A DNA stretch of 64,000 nucleotides. Source: an uncultured Colwellia sp. GTDB lineage: Bacteria; Pseudomonadota; Gammaproteobacteria; Enterobacterales; Alteromonadaceae. The notes beneath the pieces were generated by a model. It did no database searches and had not been told where the DNA came from. It saw only the letters and a program-made list of their open reading frames with translations. Positions 36,377 through 46,524 of this stretch are shown one piece after another. The stretch spans positions 62,001 through 126,000 of the forward strand of contig CAJXQI010000006.1 of NCBI GenBank assembly GCA_913058395.1, in the 5' to 3' direction. The translations under genes and the position numbers were made by a program. Within the stretch, counting starts at the first letter, position 1; each line of letters starts with the position of its first letter.

Positions 36377-36746
36377 TTTCTAAATCATTAAAAAGCCTAT
36401 CTAACGATACTTGGTATGACAACAGCGTTCGAGTTTCATTTTAGTGAAGATAGTATTAATTGCTGATATTAATACATAGCGTGCAATAGCGCTTATTTTA
36501 GCTAATAGGCTTGCTAGTCAGACTGAGGTGTAGAACCGAAGATATAGATAAGTTTTGAGGGGCTCAGAGCTCATAACACACAATGAGTATAGTGATGATA
36601 GTAAACGTTCAGGCATTATCGATTGTTGCTGCTAGAAATAGCATTGCTTTCGTTAGATAGGCCTCACACGTCTTCGATATTATATATTTGAAGATTATCT
36701 ATTACTTGATTCTTAGCTAGTAGATTTAGACGTTTAACCTTTAAAT
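36377..36746. other. Spacer between ppiD and sapF
   Basis: 370 bp between convergent genes. I see no gene and no clear terminator for the sap operon on the minus strand. Confidence 0.4.
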
Positions 36747-37532
36747 TTACCGGTGCAATAATTGAAAGTGTTGGCTCATTATTAGTTTTTTAGTGTATTT
36801 GTGTTTAGGTCTTTGCAATACTTCTGTTGTTTTTCCCACTTCTAACACCTCGCCCTTACACAGCACAATCATTTCGTCACTAAAGTGTCTGACAATGCCT
36901 AGGTTATGAGAAATCAGAATAAAGGCAAGTCCCATTTGCTGTTGCAAATCTAACAGTAAGTTTATCATTTGAGAACGTAAAGAGGGGTCAAGTGATGCAA
37001 GTGCTTCATCAAGAATAATAACCTGAGGCTTTAAGATAATAGCTCGTGCTAATGATATCCTCTGTTTTTGGCCGCCAGAGAACATGTGCGGATAGAAGCT
37101 CATATGATCTGCTAACAAACCAACCTTGTGCAATGTTTCTCTGATTAATTGATGACGAGCGCCTTCATCTAAATCTGTATTTAGTTGCAAGGGTTCATCA
37201 AGCAACTGCTCAATGGTAAGACTAGGGTTTAATGTTGTACCAGAGTCTTGAAATATCATTCGAACATGCTGACAGCGTTGTTTAAAGTTTCCTGGCTCTA
37301 GTGTTTGACCATTGAGGCGAATTTGGCCTGTACTTGGCAATTCAGCACCTACCAATAGTTTTGCAAGCGTAGATTTTCCTGAGCCGGTTTCACCGACAAT
37401 CGCCAAGGTTTTGTGCGCCATAATATCAAATGACAGGGGCGCTAATGCAGCAACACTTTTACGATTAAGCCAGTAATTTTTGTCTTTGTAATTTTTACTA
37501 AGATTGATTACTTGTAATAGTACTTTACTCAC
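36747..37532 (-). CDS. sapF: Peptide ABC transporter ATP-binding protein SapF
   Basis: 261 aa. Walker A GETGSGKST, signature MFSGGQKQRISLARAI, Walker B VIILDEALASLDP and the H-loop ISHN are intact. It is the second ATPase of the Sap importer. Sap proteins are linked to antimicrobial peptide resistance and, in E. coli, SapBCDF to putrescine export, so the substrate here is uncertain. The start overlaps the end of sapD by 4 bp. Last gene of the pspF-sapABCDF run. Confidence 0.9.
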   Translation of the reverse strand: MSKVLLQVINLSKNYKDKNYWLNRKSVAALAPLSFDIMAHKTLAIVGETGSGKSTLAKLLVGAELPSTGQIRLNGQTLEPGNFKQRCQHVRMIFQDSGTTLNPSLTIEQLLDEPLQLNTDLDEGARHQLIRETLHKVGLLADHMSFYPHMFSGGQKQRISLARAIILKPQVIILDEALASLDPSLRSQMINLLLDLQQQMGLAFILISHNLGIVRHFSDEMIVLCKGEVLEVGKTTEVLQRPKHKYTKKLIMSQHFQLLHR

Positions 37533-38521
37533 GAGTAATTATCCTTCAATGGGAAATGGCAGCTGACTTGCTGGCCATGAAAGTTCTTTATTTTTGGTGC
37601 ACGGACACATTTTTGTTGTGCCCTAGGACAACGTGGACCCAATCGACAGCCGATAGGTAAATGCTGCAAAATAGGAATACTGCCTGGTAGCGTCATTAGT
37701 CGTGACTTATTCGGAATTTGCATATTCGCTTTTGGGCTACTATCAACCAGCGCACGGGTATATGGGTGGTACGGTTGGTTAAATATCTGCTCCGTTGTAC
37801 CCGCTTCAACAAATTGTCCGCTGTACATAACCGTGATTGAATTTGTCCAATGAGTAACATTTTCTAGATCATGGCTGATTAATAATATTGACATATTTTT
37901 AAGCTGATTAAGGCTGGCTAACAATCGGAATATTTGCCCTTGATTGGTACTTTCCATTGCCGCTGTCGGCTCATCTGCAATGAGCAAAATAGGGCGACGT
38001 GCCAACGCCATTGCTATCATTACACGTTGACATAGTGCATCAGTAAGTTGGTGGGGAAAGCTTTTTACACACACTTCATGCTTTTTGATACCAACTTTAT
38101 GCAATAACGTAAAAGCGGCTTGTTTTCGTTGTTGTCTTTTTTGCCAAAAAAATCCGGTAAGTTGCTCAGTATCAACCGCCTCTTCTAATTGTTCGCCGAT
38201 AGTCGTTGTTGGATCTAAGCAAGCCATCGGCTCTTGAAATATCATCGCAACATCTTTGGAAATGATGACTTTTCGTTCTTCGAGCGATAAACGCATGAGA
38301 TCTTGGCCACGCCAATGAAAGCGGTCAGCATCCACTTTCCATTTATCATCTAATACCCCAACAATTGCTTGTGCCAAAAGTGACTTTCCAGAGCCTGATT
38401 CACCCACTAGCCCGCGCACTTCACCTTCTTTCATGGTTAGGTTAACGCGGTCAACGGCTAATATTGGTTTAGTAGCCGTTTGAAGTTCGATTGAAAGGTT
38501 ACGAATATCAATTAAATTCAT
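37529..38521 (-). CDS. sapD: Peptide ABC transporter ATP-binding protein SapD
   Basis: 330 aa. Walker A GESGSGKS and Walker B LLIADEPTAAMES are present. The ABC signature is degenerate (HQLTDALCQRVMIAMAL, without SGGQ), a feature SapD relatives share. The C-terminal oligopeptide-transporter extension has a Cys cluster (GCRLGPRCPRAQQKC). It pairs with SapF on the cytoplasmic face of SapBC. It shares one base with sapC and four with sapF. Confidence 0.9.
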   Translation of the reverse strand: MNLIDIRNLSIELQTATKPILAVDRVNLTMKEGEVRGLVGESGSGKSLLAQAIVGVLDDKWKVDADRFHWRGQDLMRLSLEERKVIISKDVAMIFQEPMACLDPTTTIGEQLEEAVDTEQLTGFFWQKRQQRKQAAFTLLHKVGIKKHEVCVKSFPHQLTDALCQRVMIAMALARRPILLIADEPTAAMESTNQGQIFRLLASLNQLKNMSILLISHDLENVTHWTNSITVMYSGQFVEAGTTEQIFNQPYHPYTRALVDSSPKANMQIPNKSRLMTLPGSIPILQHLPIGCRLGPRCPRAQQKCVRAPKIKNFHGQQVSCHFPLKDNYS

Positions 38522-39414
38522 TAGTTTTCCTTGCGCACTTTCAGGGCATGGCGCATGCCTTCACCTACTAAGTTCGTTGCGATAACTGAAAATAAAATAG
38601 CTAAACCTGGCAGGTAAACCGTCCAAGGGGCAATATAAAATAAGTCGATACCGTTGGCTAACATTGCCCCCCACTCTGGCATTGGAATTGGGGCACCCAG
38701 CCCTAAAAATCCTAAGGCGGCAATATCAAGAATTGCTGCAGATTGAGCTAATGTTGCTTGGCTGATAAGTTTTTCGATGATATTGGGAAATACAGAATAG
38801 CGTAGAATTCGAAATGAATTCGCGCCGTCTAATCGTGAGGCTAAAACATAATCTTTTGTAAACTCTTCTTTGACTGCATTACGAGTAATATGAACAAATT
38901 GTGGGATTAAAACCATGATGATAGCCCACAAGGTATTCTCTAAACCGGGGCCAAGTATAGCGACAATAACAATTGCTAACAGCAAAGAAGGGATTGATAA
39001 AATCACATCAAGAAAATGATTAAGAAAGCTCGATTTAACCCCCTTAGTTAAAGCCGCTAGTGAGCCAATAATCACTCCGATAATTAACGATGCCATAACA
39101 ACGATTATACTTAAGCCAAAAGTTAACGATGTACCATGAATTAAACGAGAGAGCATATCTCGACCAAGGTTATCGGTGCCTAATAGAAAGCTAACATTAC
39201 CGTCATTGCTCCATGCAGGGGGAAGCAATAGATCATTTAAATGGTTTTCGATTGGTGAGTAGGGAGTAATTAAACTGGATAATATTGCCAAAACAATTAA
39301 AAACAGAAAACAACCAAAACCAATGACAACAACTGGTGGTTGCTTAAAGTTATGCCACAATTGCATTAGTGGCGTTGGAAATTCCTCTTCTTGATATATT
39401 TTATCACGCGCCAT
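38521..39414 (-). CDS. sapC: Peptide ABC transporter permease SapC
   Basis: 297 aa with about six membrane helices. The N-terminal cytoplasmic segment, the first helix and the LGTDNLGRDMLSRLIHG motif are typical of DppC/OppC-type permeases. The ATPase-contact loop (EFTKDYVLASRLDGANSFRI) is present. It overlaps sapB by 11 bp and forms the channel with it. Confidence 0.9.
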   Translation of the reverse strand: MARDKIYQEEEFPTPLMQLWHNFKQPPVVVIGFGCFLFLIVLAILSSLITPYSPIENHLNDLLLPPAWSNDGNVSFLLGTDNLGRDMLSRLIHGTSLTFGLSIIVVMASLIIGVIIGSLAALTKGVKSSFLNHFLDVILSIPSLLLAIVIVAILGPGLENTLWAIIMVLIPQFVHITRNAVKEEFTKDYVLASRLDGANSFRILRYSVFPNIIEKLISQATLAQSAAILDIAALGFLGLGAPIPMPEWGAMLANGIDLFYIAPWTVYLPGLAILFSVIATNLVGEGMRHALKVRKEN

Positions 39415-40432
39415 GACGAGGCTCCCGAGCTAATGGGTTAAGTGCTGCATAAACAAAGTCGATAATAATATGAACAATAAAGATAAAAGTTGATAGAACA
39501 ATTAAGCCGCCTTGAATAGCGGTGTAATCTCGTTGATAAATACTTTCAATTAACCAGCGCCCGATACCCGGCCAACTAAATATCACTTCAGTTACCATTG
39601 CAATTGTTACTAGATTGGCAAATTGTAAACCAACATCTCGAATAACTTTGATAAAAGCATTACGCATCGCGTGTCGGTATATGATTTGCCAAAAGGTTAA
39701 TCCTTTTGCTTTTGCCGCTTTAATATAATGCGTCTCCAGTACTTCAAGCATTGCCGTACGTGCCAAACGCATAAATATAGTGGCTGGAGCAAGTGCGACA
39801 ACTATCACCGGTAAAATAAGGTGACGAGTTGCATCAATAAAAGCTTGCCATTTGTATGGACTATCACTTAATAAAATATCAATTAGCTGCAAGCCAGTGA
39901 CATGTTCAATTTCAAATAAAAGACTAATTTGTCCTGCAGAGGGGAGCCAACCTAACTGTATGGAAAAGACTAATATCGCCAGTATTCCTAGCCAAAAAAC
40001 TGGCACGGAGTACCCAATCATGGCTACCCCTAAAATTATATTGTCAGGTGTTTTACGATGATAAATAGCGGCAAAAAAACCAATAGGAATTCCGACAAAC
40101 ATTGCCACTAACAGTGCAACACTAGTAAGTTCAATAGTCGCAGGTAAACGGTTAAGAATTTCAGTAGCAACGGGTAGGTGGCTTGCCATTGAATAGCCCA
40201 TATCACCATGAAATAAATGGCTAACATAGCTAAAGTACTGAGTAATAAAACCAGCTTGATGCTGATATTCATTTGCTAAAACAGCCAATTGTTCAGGCGT
40301 AGCATTAATTTGACCTGTTAAGTTGACTAACTGCTCACCAGGGAATAAAAAACTTAAGCTAAAAGACAAAATAGTTAATAGCAACATAGTGAAAAAGAAT
40401 AAATTAAAGCGACGTAACGTAAAAATAAACAT
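39404..40432 (-). CDS. sapB: Peptide ABC transporter permease SapB
   Basis: 342 aa, DppB/OppB type with about six helices. The conserved GDMGYSMASHLPVATEILNR region and the ATPase-contact loop (LETHYIKAAKAKGLTFWQII) are visible. It begins 1 bp after the sapA stop. Partner of SapC. Confidence 0.9.
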   Translation of the reverse strand: MFIFTLRRFNLFFFTMLLLTILSFSLSFLFPGEQLVNLTGQINATPEQLAVLANEYQHQAGFITQYFSYVSHLFHGDMGYSMASHLPVATEILNRLPATIELTSVALLVAMFVGIPIGFFAAIYHRKTPDNIILGVAMIGYSVPVFWLGILAILVFSIQLGWLPSAGQISLLFEIEHVTGLQLIDILLSDSPYKWQAFIDATRHLILPVIVVALAPATIFMRLARTAMLEVLETHYIKAAKAKGLTFWQIIYRHAMRNAFIKVIRDVGLQFANLVTIAMVTEVIFSWPGIGRWLIESIYQRDYTAIQGGLIVLSTFIFIVHIIIDFVYAALNPLAREPRHGA

Positions 40433-40433
40433 A

Positions 40434-42047
40434 TTAGTTTTTTGTTACTCCATTGAAGTCTATACCGCCAATAGAGCGTAAAAGCTTGCCGTTTACTGAG
40501 TGTGCTCTTGCTTGGTATCTTTTTGAATGTGCAATGGGTATCAGTGGCACTTCTTCATTAATTAGCTTAAGTGCTTTTGAGTAGAGCGCTTTACGACTAT
40601 TAATGTTATCTGTTTGTAAGGCACTTTGAATAAGTTGGTCAAAGTCTTGGTTACACCAAAAGGTTCTATTACTGCCGGTGACTGACGACACGCAGCTAAG
40701 TAATGTAGAGAAAAAATTATCAGGATCTGGGTGGTCAGCTGACCAACCGAGCAAAACACTTTGATGCTCACCTTCTGATATTTTTCGCAAAAACGTTGAC
40801 CATTCGTAATCAGAAACAATATCTACCTTAATACTAATTTTTTGCAAATCTGCTTGGATAAGTTTAGCCATGGTGACCGCATCTGGGTTGTAAGCGCGTT
40901 GCACTGGCATTGCCCATAAGTCCATTACAAACCCATCTGGATAACCCGCTTGAGCCAATAAACTTTGTGCTTTTGAAATTGAGTATTCTTGGCTTTCAAT
41001 CGTGTCGTCATAAGCCCATGATGAACTTGGTATCAAGCCATTGGCAATATCAGCCTGGCCTGTATATACCGTTTCAAGAATTGCTTGCTTATTTATCGCG
41101 TAAGATATTGCTTTTCTAACCAATGGGTTATCAAATGGCGGCTTAGTGGTGTTAAAGCCAAAGTAGCCGACATTAAATGAGGTTACTGACTCTAAAGCCA
41201 AGCCAGGGTGCTGCTTAATTTTTTCATGGGCAATAGGGTAAGCAATAACATCGCACTCACCGGCTAAAAGTTTTGTTAAACGCCCAGTATCTCTTGGCGT
41301 AATGTCATAAACTAACTGTTTGAGCTGTGATTGTTCTTGCCAATATTTTGAATGTGGTTCAAAGCGAATAAAAGCCCCTGAACTGTATTGCTTGAATTTA
41401 AAAGGGCCGGTGCCAATGGGAAACATGTCAATTTCTTGCATCGCATTCAGTTCGATTAAATGTTCTGAATATTCTTTTGATAAAATAACCGCTGAGTTGC
41501 CACCAATATTGGCGAGAAAAGAACTATCAGGTTGTGACAATTTAAAACGAACGGTGTGGTCGTTTATTTTCTCAACACTCTCAATTAAATCATCTAATTG
41601 GGCATTTTGAAAAAATGGGTATTTGCCACCAGACACTTCATGATATTCATTTTCAGGGTCAAGCATACGATTGAAGCTGAACAATACATCATCAGCATTT
41701 AGTGCTCTGGTTGGAATAAAGTATGCTGTTTGGTGAAAGTTGACGTCCTTGCGTAAATAAAAAGTCACCATTTTACCATCGCGCGTTACGTGCCATGACT
41801 TAGCTATTGCAGGAATAATGGAGTTATCATTTGGATCAAATTCTATCAAACGATTGTACAATTGGTTTGATGTTGCATCGATAGTGGTGCCAGACGTTAC
41901 CAATTGAGGATTGAAACTTTCTGGCGCGCCTTCACTACAATAAATAATGCTTTTTTCGCTCAATAACAGCGTTTCATTTGTGTCACAGCCAAATAGTGTC
42001 GAAAATACTATTAATGACAAAAAGTATGAAAATTTTGAATAGGACAT
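40434..42047 (-). CDS. sapA: Periplasmic peptide-binding protein SapA, predicted lipoprotein
   Basis: 537 aa, family 5 extracellular solute-binding protein. The signal ends in lipobox TLFGC (Cys21), so it is probably tethered to the membrane. Family features include the IYCSEGAPESFNPQL start of the mature protein and the FNRMLDPENEYH segment. It delivers substrate to SapBC. It starts 6 bp after the pspF stop, so pspF and sapA-F read as one unit. Confidence 0.9.
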   Translation of the reverse strand: MSYSKFSYFLSLIVFSTLFGCDTNETLLLSEKSIIYCSEGAPESFNPQLVTSGTTIDATSNQLYNRLIEFDPNDNSIIPAIAKSWHVTRDGKMVTFYLRKDVNFHQTAYFIPTRALNADDVLFSFNRMLDPENEYHEVSGGKYPFFQNAQLDDLIESVEKINDHTVRFKLSQPDSSFLANIGGNSAVILSKEYSEHLIELNAMQEIDMFPIGTGPFKFKQYSSGAFIRFEPHSKYWQEQSQLKQLVYDITPRDTGRLTKLLAGECDVIAYPIAHEKIKQHPGLALESVTSFNVGYFGFNTTKPPFDNPLVRKAISYAINKQAILETVYTGQADIANGLIPSSSWAYDDTIESQEYSISKAQSLLAQAGYPDGFVMDLWAMPVQRAYNPDAVTMAKLIQADLQKISIKVDIVSDYEWSTFLRKISEGEHQSVLLGWSADHPDPDNFFSTLLSCVSSVTGSNRTFWCNQDFDQLIQSALQTDNINSRKALYSKALKLINEEVPLIPIAHSKRYQARAHSVNGKLLRSIGGIDFNGVTKN

Positions 42048-42053
42048 GGCTAT

Positions 42054-43157
42054 TTATTCTTCTTCAGCACCACTAGAATCAAGCAGGTTATATTTTTTTA
42101 AGTAACCCCTTAATTGATGATAGGTCAATTCAAGTGCGTCTGCGGTTTTCTTTTGATTATATTGGCAATTAGCTAAGGCAGACTTGATCAAATCGACCTC
42201 ATAGTTCTGTGATAAATTCTTTAATGACAATGGAAACTCAAAATTACTGGTTAATGGCTGTATTATTTGCTCAACTTTAGTTGGAGTTGCGGCAGTTGTA
42301 TTATCTACATCAGCTACTGGTATAGCTGGGGCTGCAACGATGCGATCTTGAGTTTTTATACGTTTTGATGGTCGATATGGTGATTCAAATGGGTCAATCA
42401 CTAGTTCATGTACAGGTAAATGTGGGTTGTTACAGCGATAAACACTGCGTTCAACCACGTTTTTAAGTTCACGAATATTTCCTGGCCAGTGATATTCTAA
42501 TAATGCGCGTTTGGCTTTTTCGGTAAAACCACTGAAAAGTTCAAACTCTAATTCTCGCGCCATGTTAATAGCAAAGTGCTCAGCAAGCACTAAAATATCG
42601 TCTAAGCGCTCACGTAATGGCGGCAAGGTGATAACATCGAACGCCAATCTATCGAGTAAATCTGCGCGAAACTCACCTGCTTCAGCCATAGATGGTAAAT
42701 CTTCATTAGTGGCGGCTATTAATCGAGCATTAGTTTTAATGGTTCTAGAGCCACCGACACGTTCAAACTCACCATATTCGACCACTCTGAGGAGTTTTTC
42801 TTGTATTAAACCTGTGGTATTCGCAATTTCATCAAGAAACAAGGTGCCGTTATCAGCACGTTCAAATCGTCCTTCATGGCGTTTGCTGGCACCTGTAAAA
42901 GCGCCACTGTCATAACCAAATAACTCACTTTCCAATAAGTTTTCATTTAACGCGGCACAATTAAGCTTTAAATAATTTTGATCCCAACGTTTTGATAAGT
43001 AGTGCAAACGGGCGGCGACTAGCTCTTTACCTGTGCCTCGTTCACCTATAATAAGTACAGGTTTGCTTAAAGGAGCAATTTGTGAAATCTGCTCAAGTAC
43101 TTCTAAAAAACTGTTGGATTGACCAATGAGATTATCTTGTTGCTTAAAACGTGTCAT
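42054..43157 (-). CDS. pspF: Phage shock protein operon transcriptional activator PspF
   Basis: 367 aa. It begins directly with an AAA+ sigma-54 activator domain, with no receiver, as in PspF. Walker A GERGTGKE (38-45), the sigma-54 contact loop GAFTGA (85-90) and Walker B GTLFLDEIA are intact. A C-terminal Fis-type helix-turn-helix (NQKKTADALELTYHQLRGYL) binds enhancer DNA. PspF drives pspABC from sigma-54 promoters and is restrained by PspA. It is divergent from pspA with a 191-bp intergenic region. Confidence 0.93.
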   Translation of the reverse strand: MTRFKQQDNLIGQSNSFLEVLEQISQIAPLSKPVLIIGERGTGKELVAARLHYLSKRWDQNYLKLNCAALNENLLESELFGYDSGAFTGASKRHEGRFERADNGTLFLDEIANTTGLIQEKLLRVVEYGEFERVGGSRTIKTNARLIAATNEDLPSMAEAGEFRADLLDRLAFDVITLPPLRERLDDILVLAEHFAINMARELEFELFSGFTEKAKRALLEYHWPGNIRELKNVVERSVYRCNNPHLPVHELVIDPFESPYRPSKRIKTQDRIVAAPAIPVADVDNTTAATPTKVEQIIQPLTSNFEFPLSLKNLSQNYEVDLIKSALANCQYNQKKTADALELTYHQLRGYLKKYNLLDSSGAEEE

Positions 43158-43348
43158 TTACTGACCCAATAATTGGTTTATTTCACTAACAAATAGTGTA
43201 TTTTATTAATAGCTTAGATAGAAGTGTTTTTTTAATTAATAATATCTCTTTAATTTACAATGCGTTATGTGTTTTTGAAAACATGGCTTAGAACGTGAAT
43301 AGTAAATAACAAGACAATTTAAGCAAACTATTGAACGAGGAAGTAATT

Positions 43349-44020
43349 ATGGGTGTTTTTTCAAGGTTCACAGATATCATTAATTCTAATATCAACAACT
43401 TATTAGATAAAGCAGAAGATCCTGCAAAAATGGTGCGCTTGATCATACAAGAAATGGAAGACACGTTAGTTGAAGTTCGTTCTTCATCAGCGAAAACATT
43501 AGCAGATAAGAAAGAATTAGCACGCCAAGCAAGCCGCTTTGAAGCCGATGCAACTCAATGGCAAGAAAAAGCTGAACTTGCGTTAAGTAAAGGCCGTGAT
43601 GATTTGGCTCGTGCAGCATTAATGGAAAAGAAAAAATGTGTTGAGAGTGCTGACGCTTTACGTGATGAATTAGGGCATGTTGAAGAGCATATATCTAAAC
43701 TGCAAGATGAGATCTCTCAATTGCAAGAAAAGCTTGCTGATGCAAAATCTCGTCAAAAAGCTATTATCATGAGAGAGAAAACGGCAAGTTCACGCTTAAA
43801 AGTGAAAAAGAATATTGATAGCGATCGTGTAAATGATGCGCTAAGTCGATTTGACCGCTACGAGCGTAAAATTGATGATATTGAAGCACAAGTTGAATCG
43901 TATGATATGGGCAGTAAATCATTAGCAGACGAAATTGCTGATTTAGCATCAGATGAAAAAGTTGATGATGAATTAGCCCAATTGAAAGCTAAAATGAAGT
44001 CTAATAAAGAAAATAAATAA
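43349..44020 (+). CDS. pspA: Phage shock protein A
   Basis: 223 aa from ATG 43349 with GAGGAAG upstream; the in-frame TTG at 43331 is unlikely. It starts MGVFSRFTDIINSNINNLL, the amphipathic membrane-binding helix, and continues as the coiled coil of the PspA/IM30/ESCRT-III family (KAEDPAKMVRLIIQEMEDTL). It guards the inner membrane under stress and inhibits PspF. pspB follows after 52 bp. Confidence 0.97.
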   Translation: MGVFSRFTDIINSNINNLLDKAEDPAKMVRLIIQEMEDTLVEVRSSSAKTLADKKELARQASRFEADATQWQEKAELALSKGRDDLARAALMEKKKCVESADALRDELGHVEEHISKLQDEISQLQEKLADAKSRQKAIIMREKTASSRLKVKKNIDSDRVNDALSRFDRYERKIDDIEAQVESYDMGSKSLADEIADLASDEKVDDELAQLKAKMKSNKENK

Positions 44021-44072
44021 GCATACGTTAACAGCACATACCTGAATTAGGTGCAAATTAAGGGGAAGTATT

Positions 44073-44300
44073 ATGGAAGAGATTATCGTCGCTCCAGTCA
44101 TTATATTTATGATAGTAGTAGCACCTATTTGGTTGATATTACATTACCGAAGCAAACGTCAAATTAGCCAAGGTTTCAGTGAAGAAGAGTATGTTCAACT
44201 GTCCGAATTGTCTGAGTTAGCAGATAAAATGGCCGATAGAATTAAAACCTTAGAAGCTATTTTAGATGCGGAAACTCCTGAATGGAGAAATAAAGTATGA
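44073..44300 (+). CDS. pspB: Phage shock protein B
   Basis: 75 aa. One N-terminal membrane helix (about 5-25) and a short cytoplasmic coiled coil (LSELADKMADRIKTLEAIL) fit PspB. AAGGGG precedes the ATG. PspB with PspC senses membrane stress and recruits PspA. The stop overlaps the pspC start (ATGA). Confidence 0.95.
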   Translation: MEEIIVAPVIIFMIVVAPIWLILHYRSKRQISQGFSEEEYVQLSELSELADKMADRIKTLEAILDAETPEWRNKV

Positions 44301-44773
44301 CCAACAAATGCCGAGGTGAGTTATATAGAAATACGAGCCAAGGAAAGCTAGCTGGAGTTTGTGCAGGTATTGCAGACTATTTTGGCTGGGAAACTTGGTT
44401 AGTACGTATTTTAGTAGTGTCAGGTGTGTTGCTAGGTATGGGTTGGTTTATTGTAATCTACATCGCTGCTTGGTTTATTTTAGATAAAAAATCCGGTAGT
44501 GCAGCAAATGCCAAGCGCAATGCACAACGAAATCAAACAGGCCATCATGCGCCAACTCAAGAGCATGCGCCGCAGCAACAAAGTGGCGGTGAGCAATTTG
44601 AGAATGAGTCGATTAAAGTGAAGTCGCGTATTTGGCAAGCAGGAGAGCCGCCTAAACAAGCGTTTCATGATATTAGACGTAAGTTTAAAACCCTAGAGCG
44701 TGAATTAAGAGTGATGGAGCACTATGTAACATCGCCAGAGTTTACGGTTTCTAGAGAAATTAATAAACTTTAA
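44297..44773 (+). CDS. pspC: Phage shock protein C
   Basis: 158 aa. The PspC domain (about 8-70: LYRNTSQGKLAGVCAGIADY, then a membrane helix) is followed by a Gln/His-rich linker and a C-terminal helical part of about 60 residues (FHDIRRKFKTLERELRVMEHYV). The tail is the form seen in Vibrio and Alteromonadales relatives. It shares ATGA with pspB. Confidence 0.95.
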   Translation: MTNKCRGELYRNTSQGKLAGVCAGIADYFGWETWLVRILVVSGVLLGMGWFIVIYIAAWFILDKKSGSAANAKRNAQRNQTGHHAPTQEHAPQQQSGGEQFENESIKVKSRIWQAGEPPKQAFHDIRRKFKTLERELRVMEHYVTSPEFTVSREINKL

Positions 44774-44774
44774 G

Positions 44775-44799
44775 AAAAAGCGGCTTAGCCGCTTTTTTT
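44775..44799 (+). terminator. Terminator of pspABC
   Basis: The stem AAAAGCGGC/GCCGCTTTT with loop TTA and a T-run lies 2 bp after the pspC stop. The remaining spacer to ycjX (to 45093) shows no gene. Confidence 0.9.
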
Positions 44800-45093
44800 C
44801 TGTTCATACGCTTTATCGTAATACCGTGTTTGTTAATGATATTCGCCAAATAAGTCGACTGGCAATATCAATTTTAACTATATTTATTAATGTGTTTTTA
44901 CCTAAAACCTTCTGTCGTTAATCATAAAAGGTAAAGTGTTAGTCGTTAAAATATTGCTCGATAAAGTACTGTAACCTAATTAGAAAAACCGCTAACATCA
45001 AATCACGTACTATTCCGTTAGAACAATTTTATTCTGCGTATTTTTAAATACTTATCGCGCAAGAAAATCAACGAACCAAAATAGCAGTTATAC

Positions 45094-46524
45094 ATGGCAC
45101 TCATTAATAAAAAACAATTAGAAAAGCTAAAGCAAAAAGCGGGCGACCTGCTTAATCGCTCAATTGACCAACATGTTACGTTAGCGGTAACGGGGCTTAG
45201 TCGTAGTGGTAAAACCGCCTTTATTACCTCAATGGTCAACCAATTACTTAATGAAGGCAGCAACTCACAATTAAGTTTTTTTAACGTTGTTCATCAAGGC
45301 CGTTATATCGCTGCGAAGCGAGTACCACAAAAACATTTGCATATACCTCGTTTTGAATACGATGGCGCAATGAATGCGTTATGTCAGTCACCGGCTAAAT
45401 GGCCAGAGCCGACTAACGGCATAAGTGAGTTGCGCATTGCCATTCGCTATCAGCCGAAAGAATCTTTACTCAAATATGCCACGGAAGCAGCAACCTTATA
45501 TATAGATATTACCGATTATCCGGGTGAATGGTTACTCGACCTACCCATGTTATCGCAAACCTATGAAGAATGGTCGCAGCAAATGGCGGCCTTATTAAAG
45601 CAATCACCTAGAGCTGAAAAAGCTCAGAGTTTTATTGAAAAACTTAAAACTTTTGACCCATTTGCTCCTGTTGATGAGAATGTACTTGCACAGCTGTCGC
45701 AAGAATATACTCAACTGTTGTTGCATTACCGTCATAACTTAGGGCTTTCAGTTATTCAGCCAGGGCGGTTTATTCTGCCGGGTGAACTAGAAGATGCTCC
45801 GATATTGCAATTCTTCCCGTTTATTGACTTTGATAATATCGATGGCAATGATTACCAAAATGCGAATGACGACTGTTATATTGGTATGCTACGTGCCCGT
45901 TATATTGAATATAAAGAGCGGGTGATACGCCGCTTTTATAAAGAACATTTTGTTAATTTTGATCGACAAATTGTTTTAGCTGATTGTTTAACGCCGCTAA
46001 ATAATGGTTCTGAAAGTTTTGCTGATTTACAAAATGCCATGGCGATGATTATGAAAAGTTTTCAATATGGTCAATCGAGTTTACTGTCTCGACTGTTTTC
46101 GCCAAAAATTGATCGCTTATTATTTGCCGCTACAAAGGCTGATCACGTGACACCTGAACAGCACCATAATTTGGTGTCATTATTGAATAAGCTTGTTTAT
46201 CAAACTAAGCAAGCACTGAATTTTGATACCATCAAGATGAAAACATTGGCATTAGCCTCTGTTAAAGCAACTAAAGTTGGCAAAAGCCATTATCAGGGGA
46301 AAGATATTCCTGTTATACAGGGACGGCAATTGAGTAATGATAAAAAAATAACCTTGTTTCCGGGTACCGTGCCAGCTGCAATACCTAACGCTGAATATTG
46401 GCAACGGCAAGCATTCAATTACATCACCTTTGCACCTGCAGAGTCAGCAAATATAGATGAATGTTTGAGTCATCTGCGTATGGATCAAGTTTTACAGTTT
46501 TTGCTTGGAGATAAATTAAAATGA
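45094..46524 (+). CDS. ycjX: YcjX-family GTP-binding protein (DUF463)
   Basis: 476 aa. Walker A is in LSRSGKTAF (about residues 34-42) and a G3-like DITDYPGEWLLDLP segment follows (about 141-154). The family is part of the extended Psp regulon in enterobacteria and Vibrio. Its exact stress function is unsettled. ATG is weakly preceded by a purine run. It overlaps ycjF by 4 bp (ATGA). Confidence 0.93.
   Translation: MALINKKQLEKLKQKAGDLLNRSIDQHVTLAVTGLSRSGKTAFITSMVNQLLNEGSNSQLSFFNVVHQGRYIAAKRVPQKHLHIPRFEYDGAMNALCQSPAKWPEPTNGISELRIAIRYQPKESLLKYATEAATLYIDITDYPGEWLLDLPMLSQTYEEWSQQMAALLKQSPRAEKAQSFIEKLKTFDPFAPVDENVLAQLSQEYTQLLLHYRHNLGLSVIQPGRFILPGELEDAPILQFFPFIDFDNIDGNDYQNANDDCYIGMLRARYIEYKERVIRRFYKEHFVNFDRQIVLADCLTPLNNGSESFADLQNAMAMIMKSFQYGQSSLLSRLFSPKIDRLLFAATKADHVTPEQHHNLVSLLNKLVYQTKQALNFDTIKMKTLALASVKATKVGKSHYQGKDIPVIQGRQLSNDKKITLFPGTVPAAIPNAEYWQRQAFNYITFAPAESANIDECLSHLRMDQVLQFLLGDKLK

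Noticed and set aside
43284-43299. Sigma-54-like TGGCTT-N5-GTGAA upstream of pspA
   Set aside because: The -24 GG is present, but the -12 GC is GA. A sigma-54 promoter is expected in front of pspA, yet this match is too weak to call.
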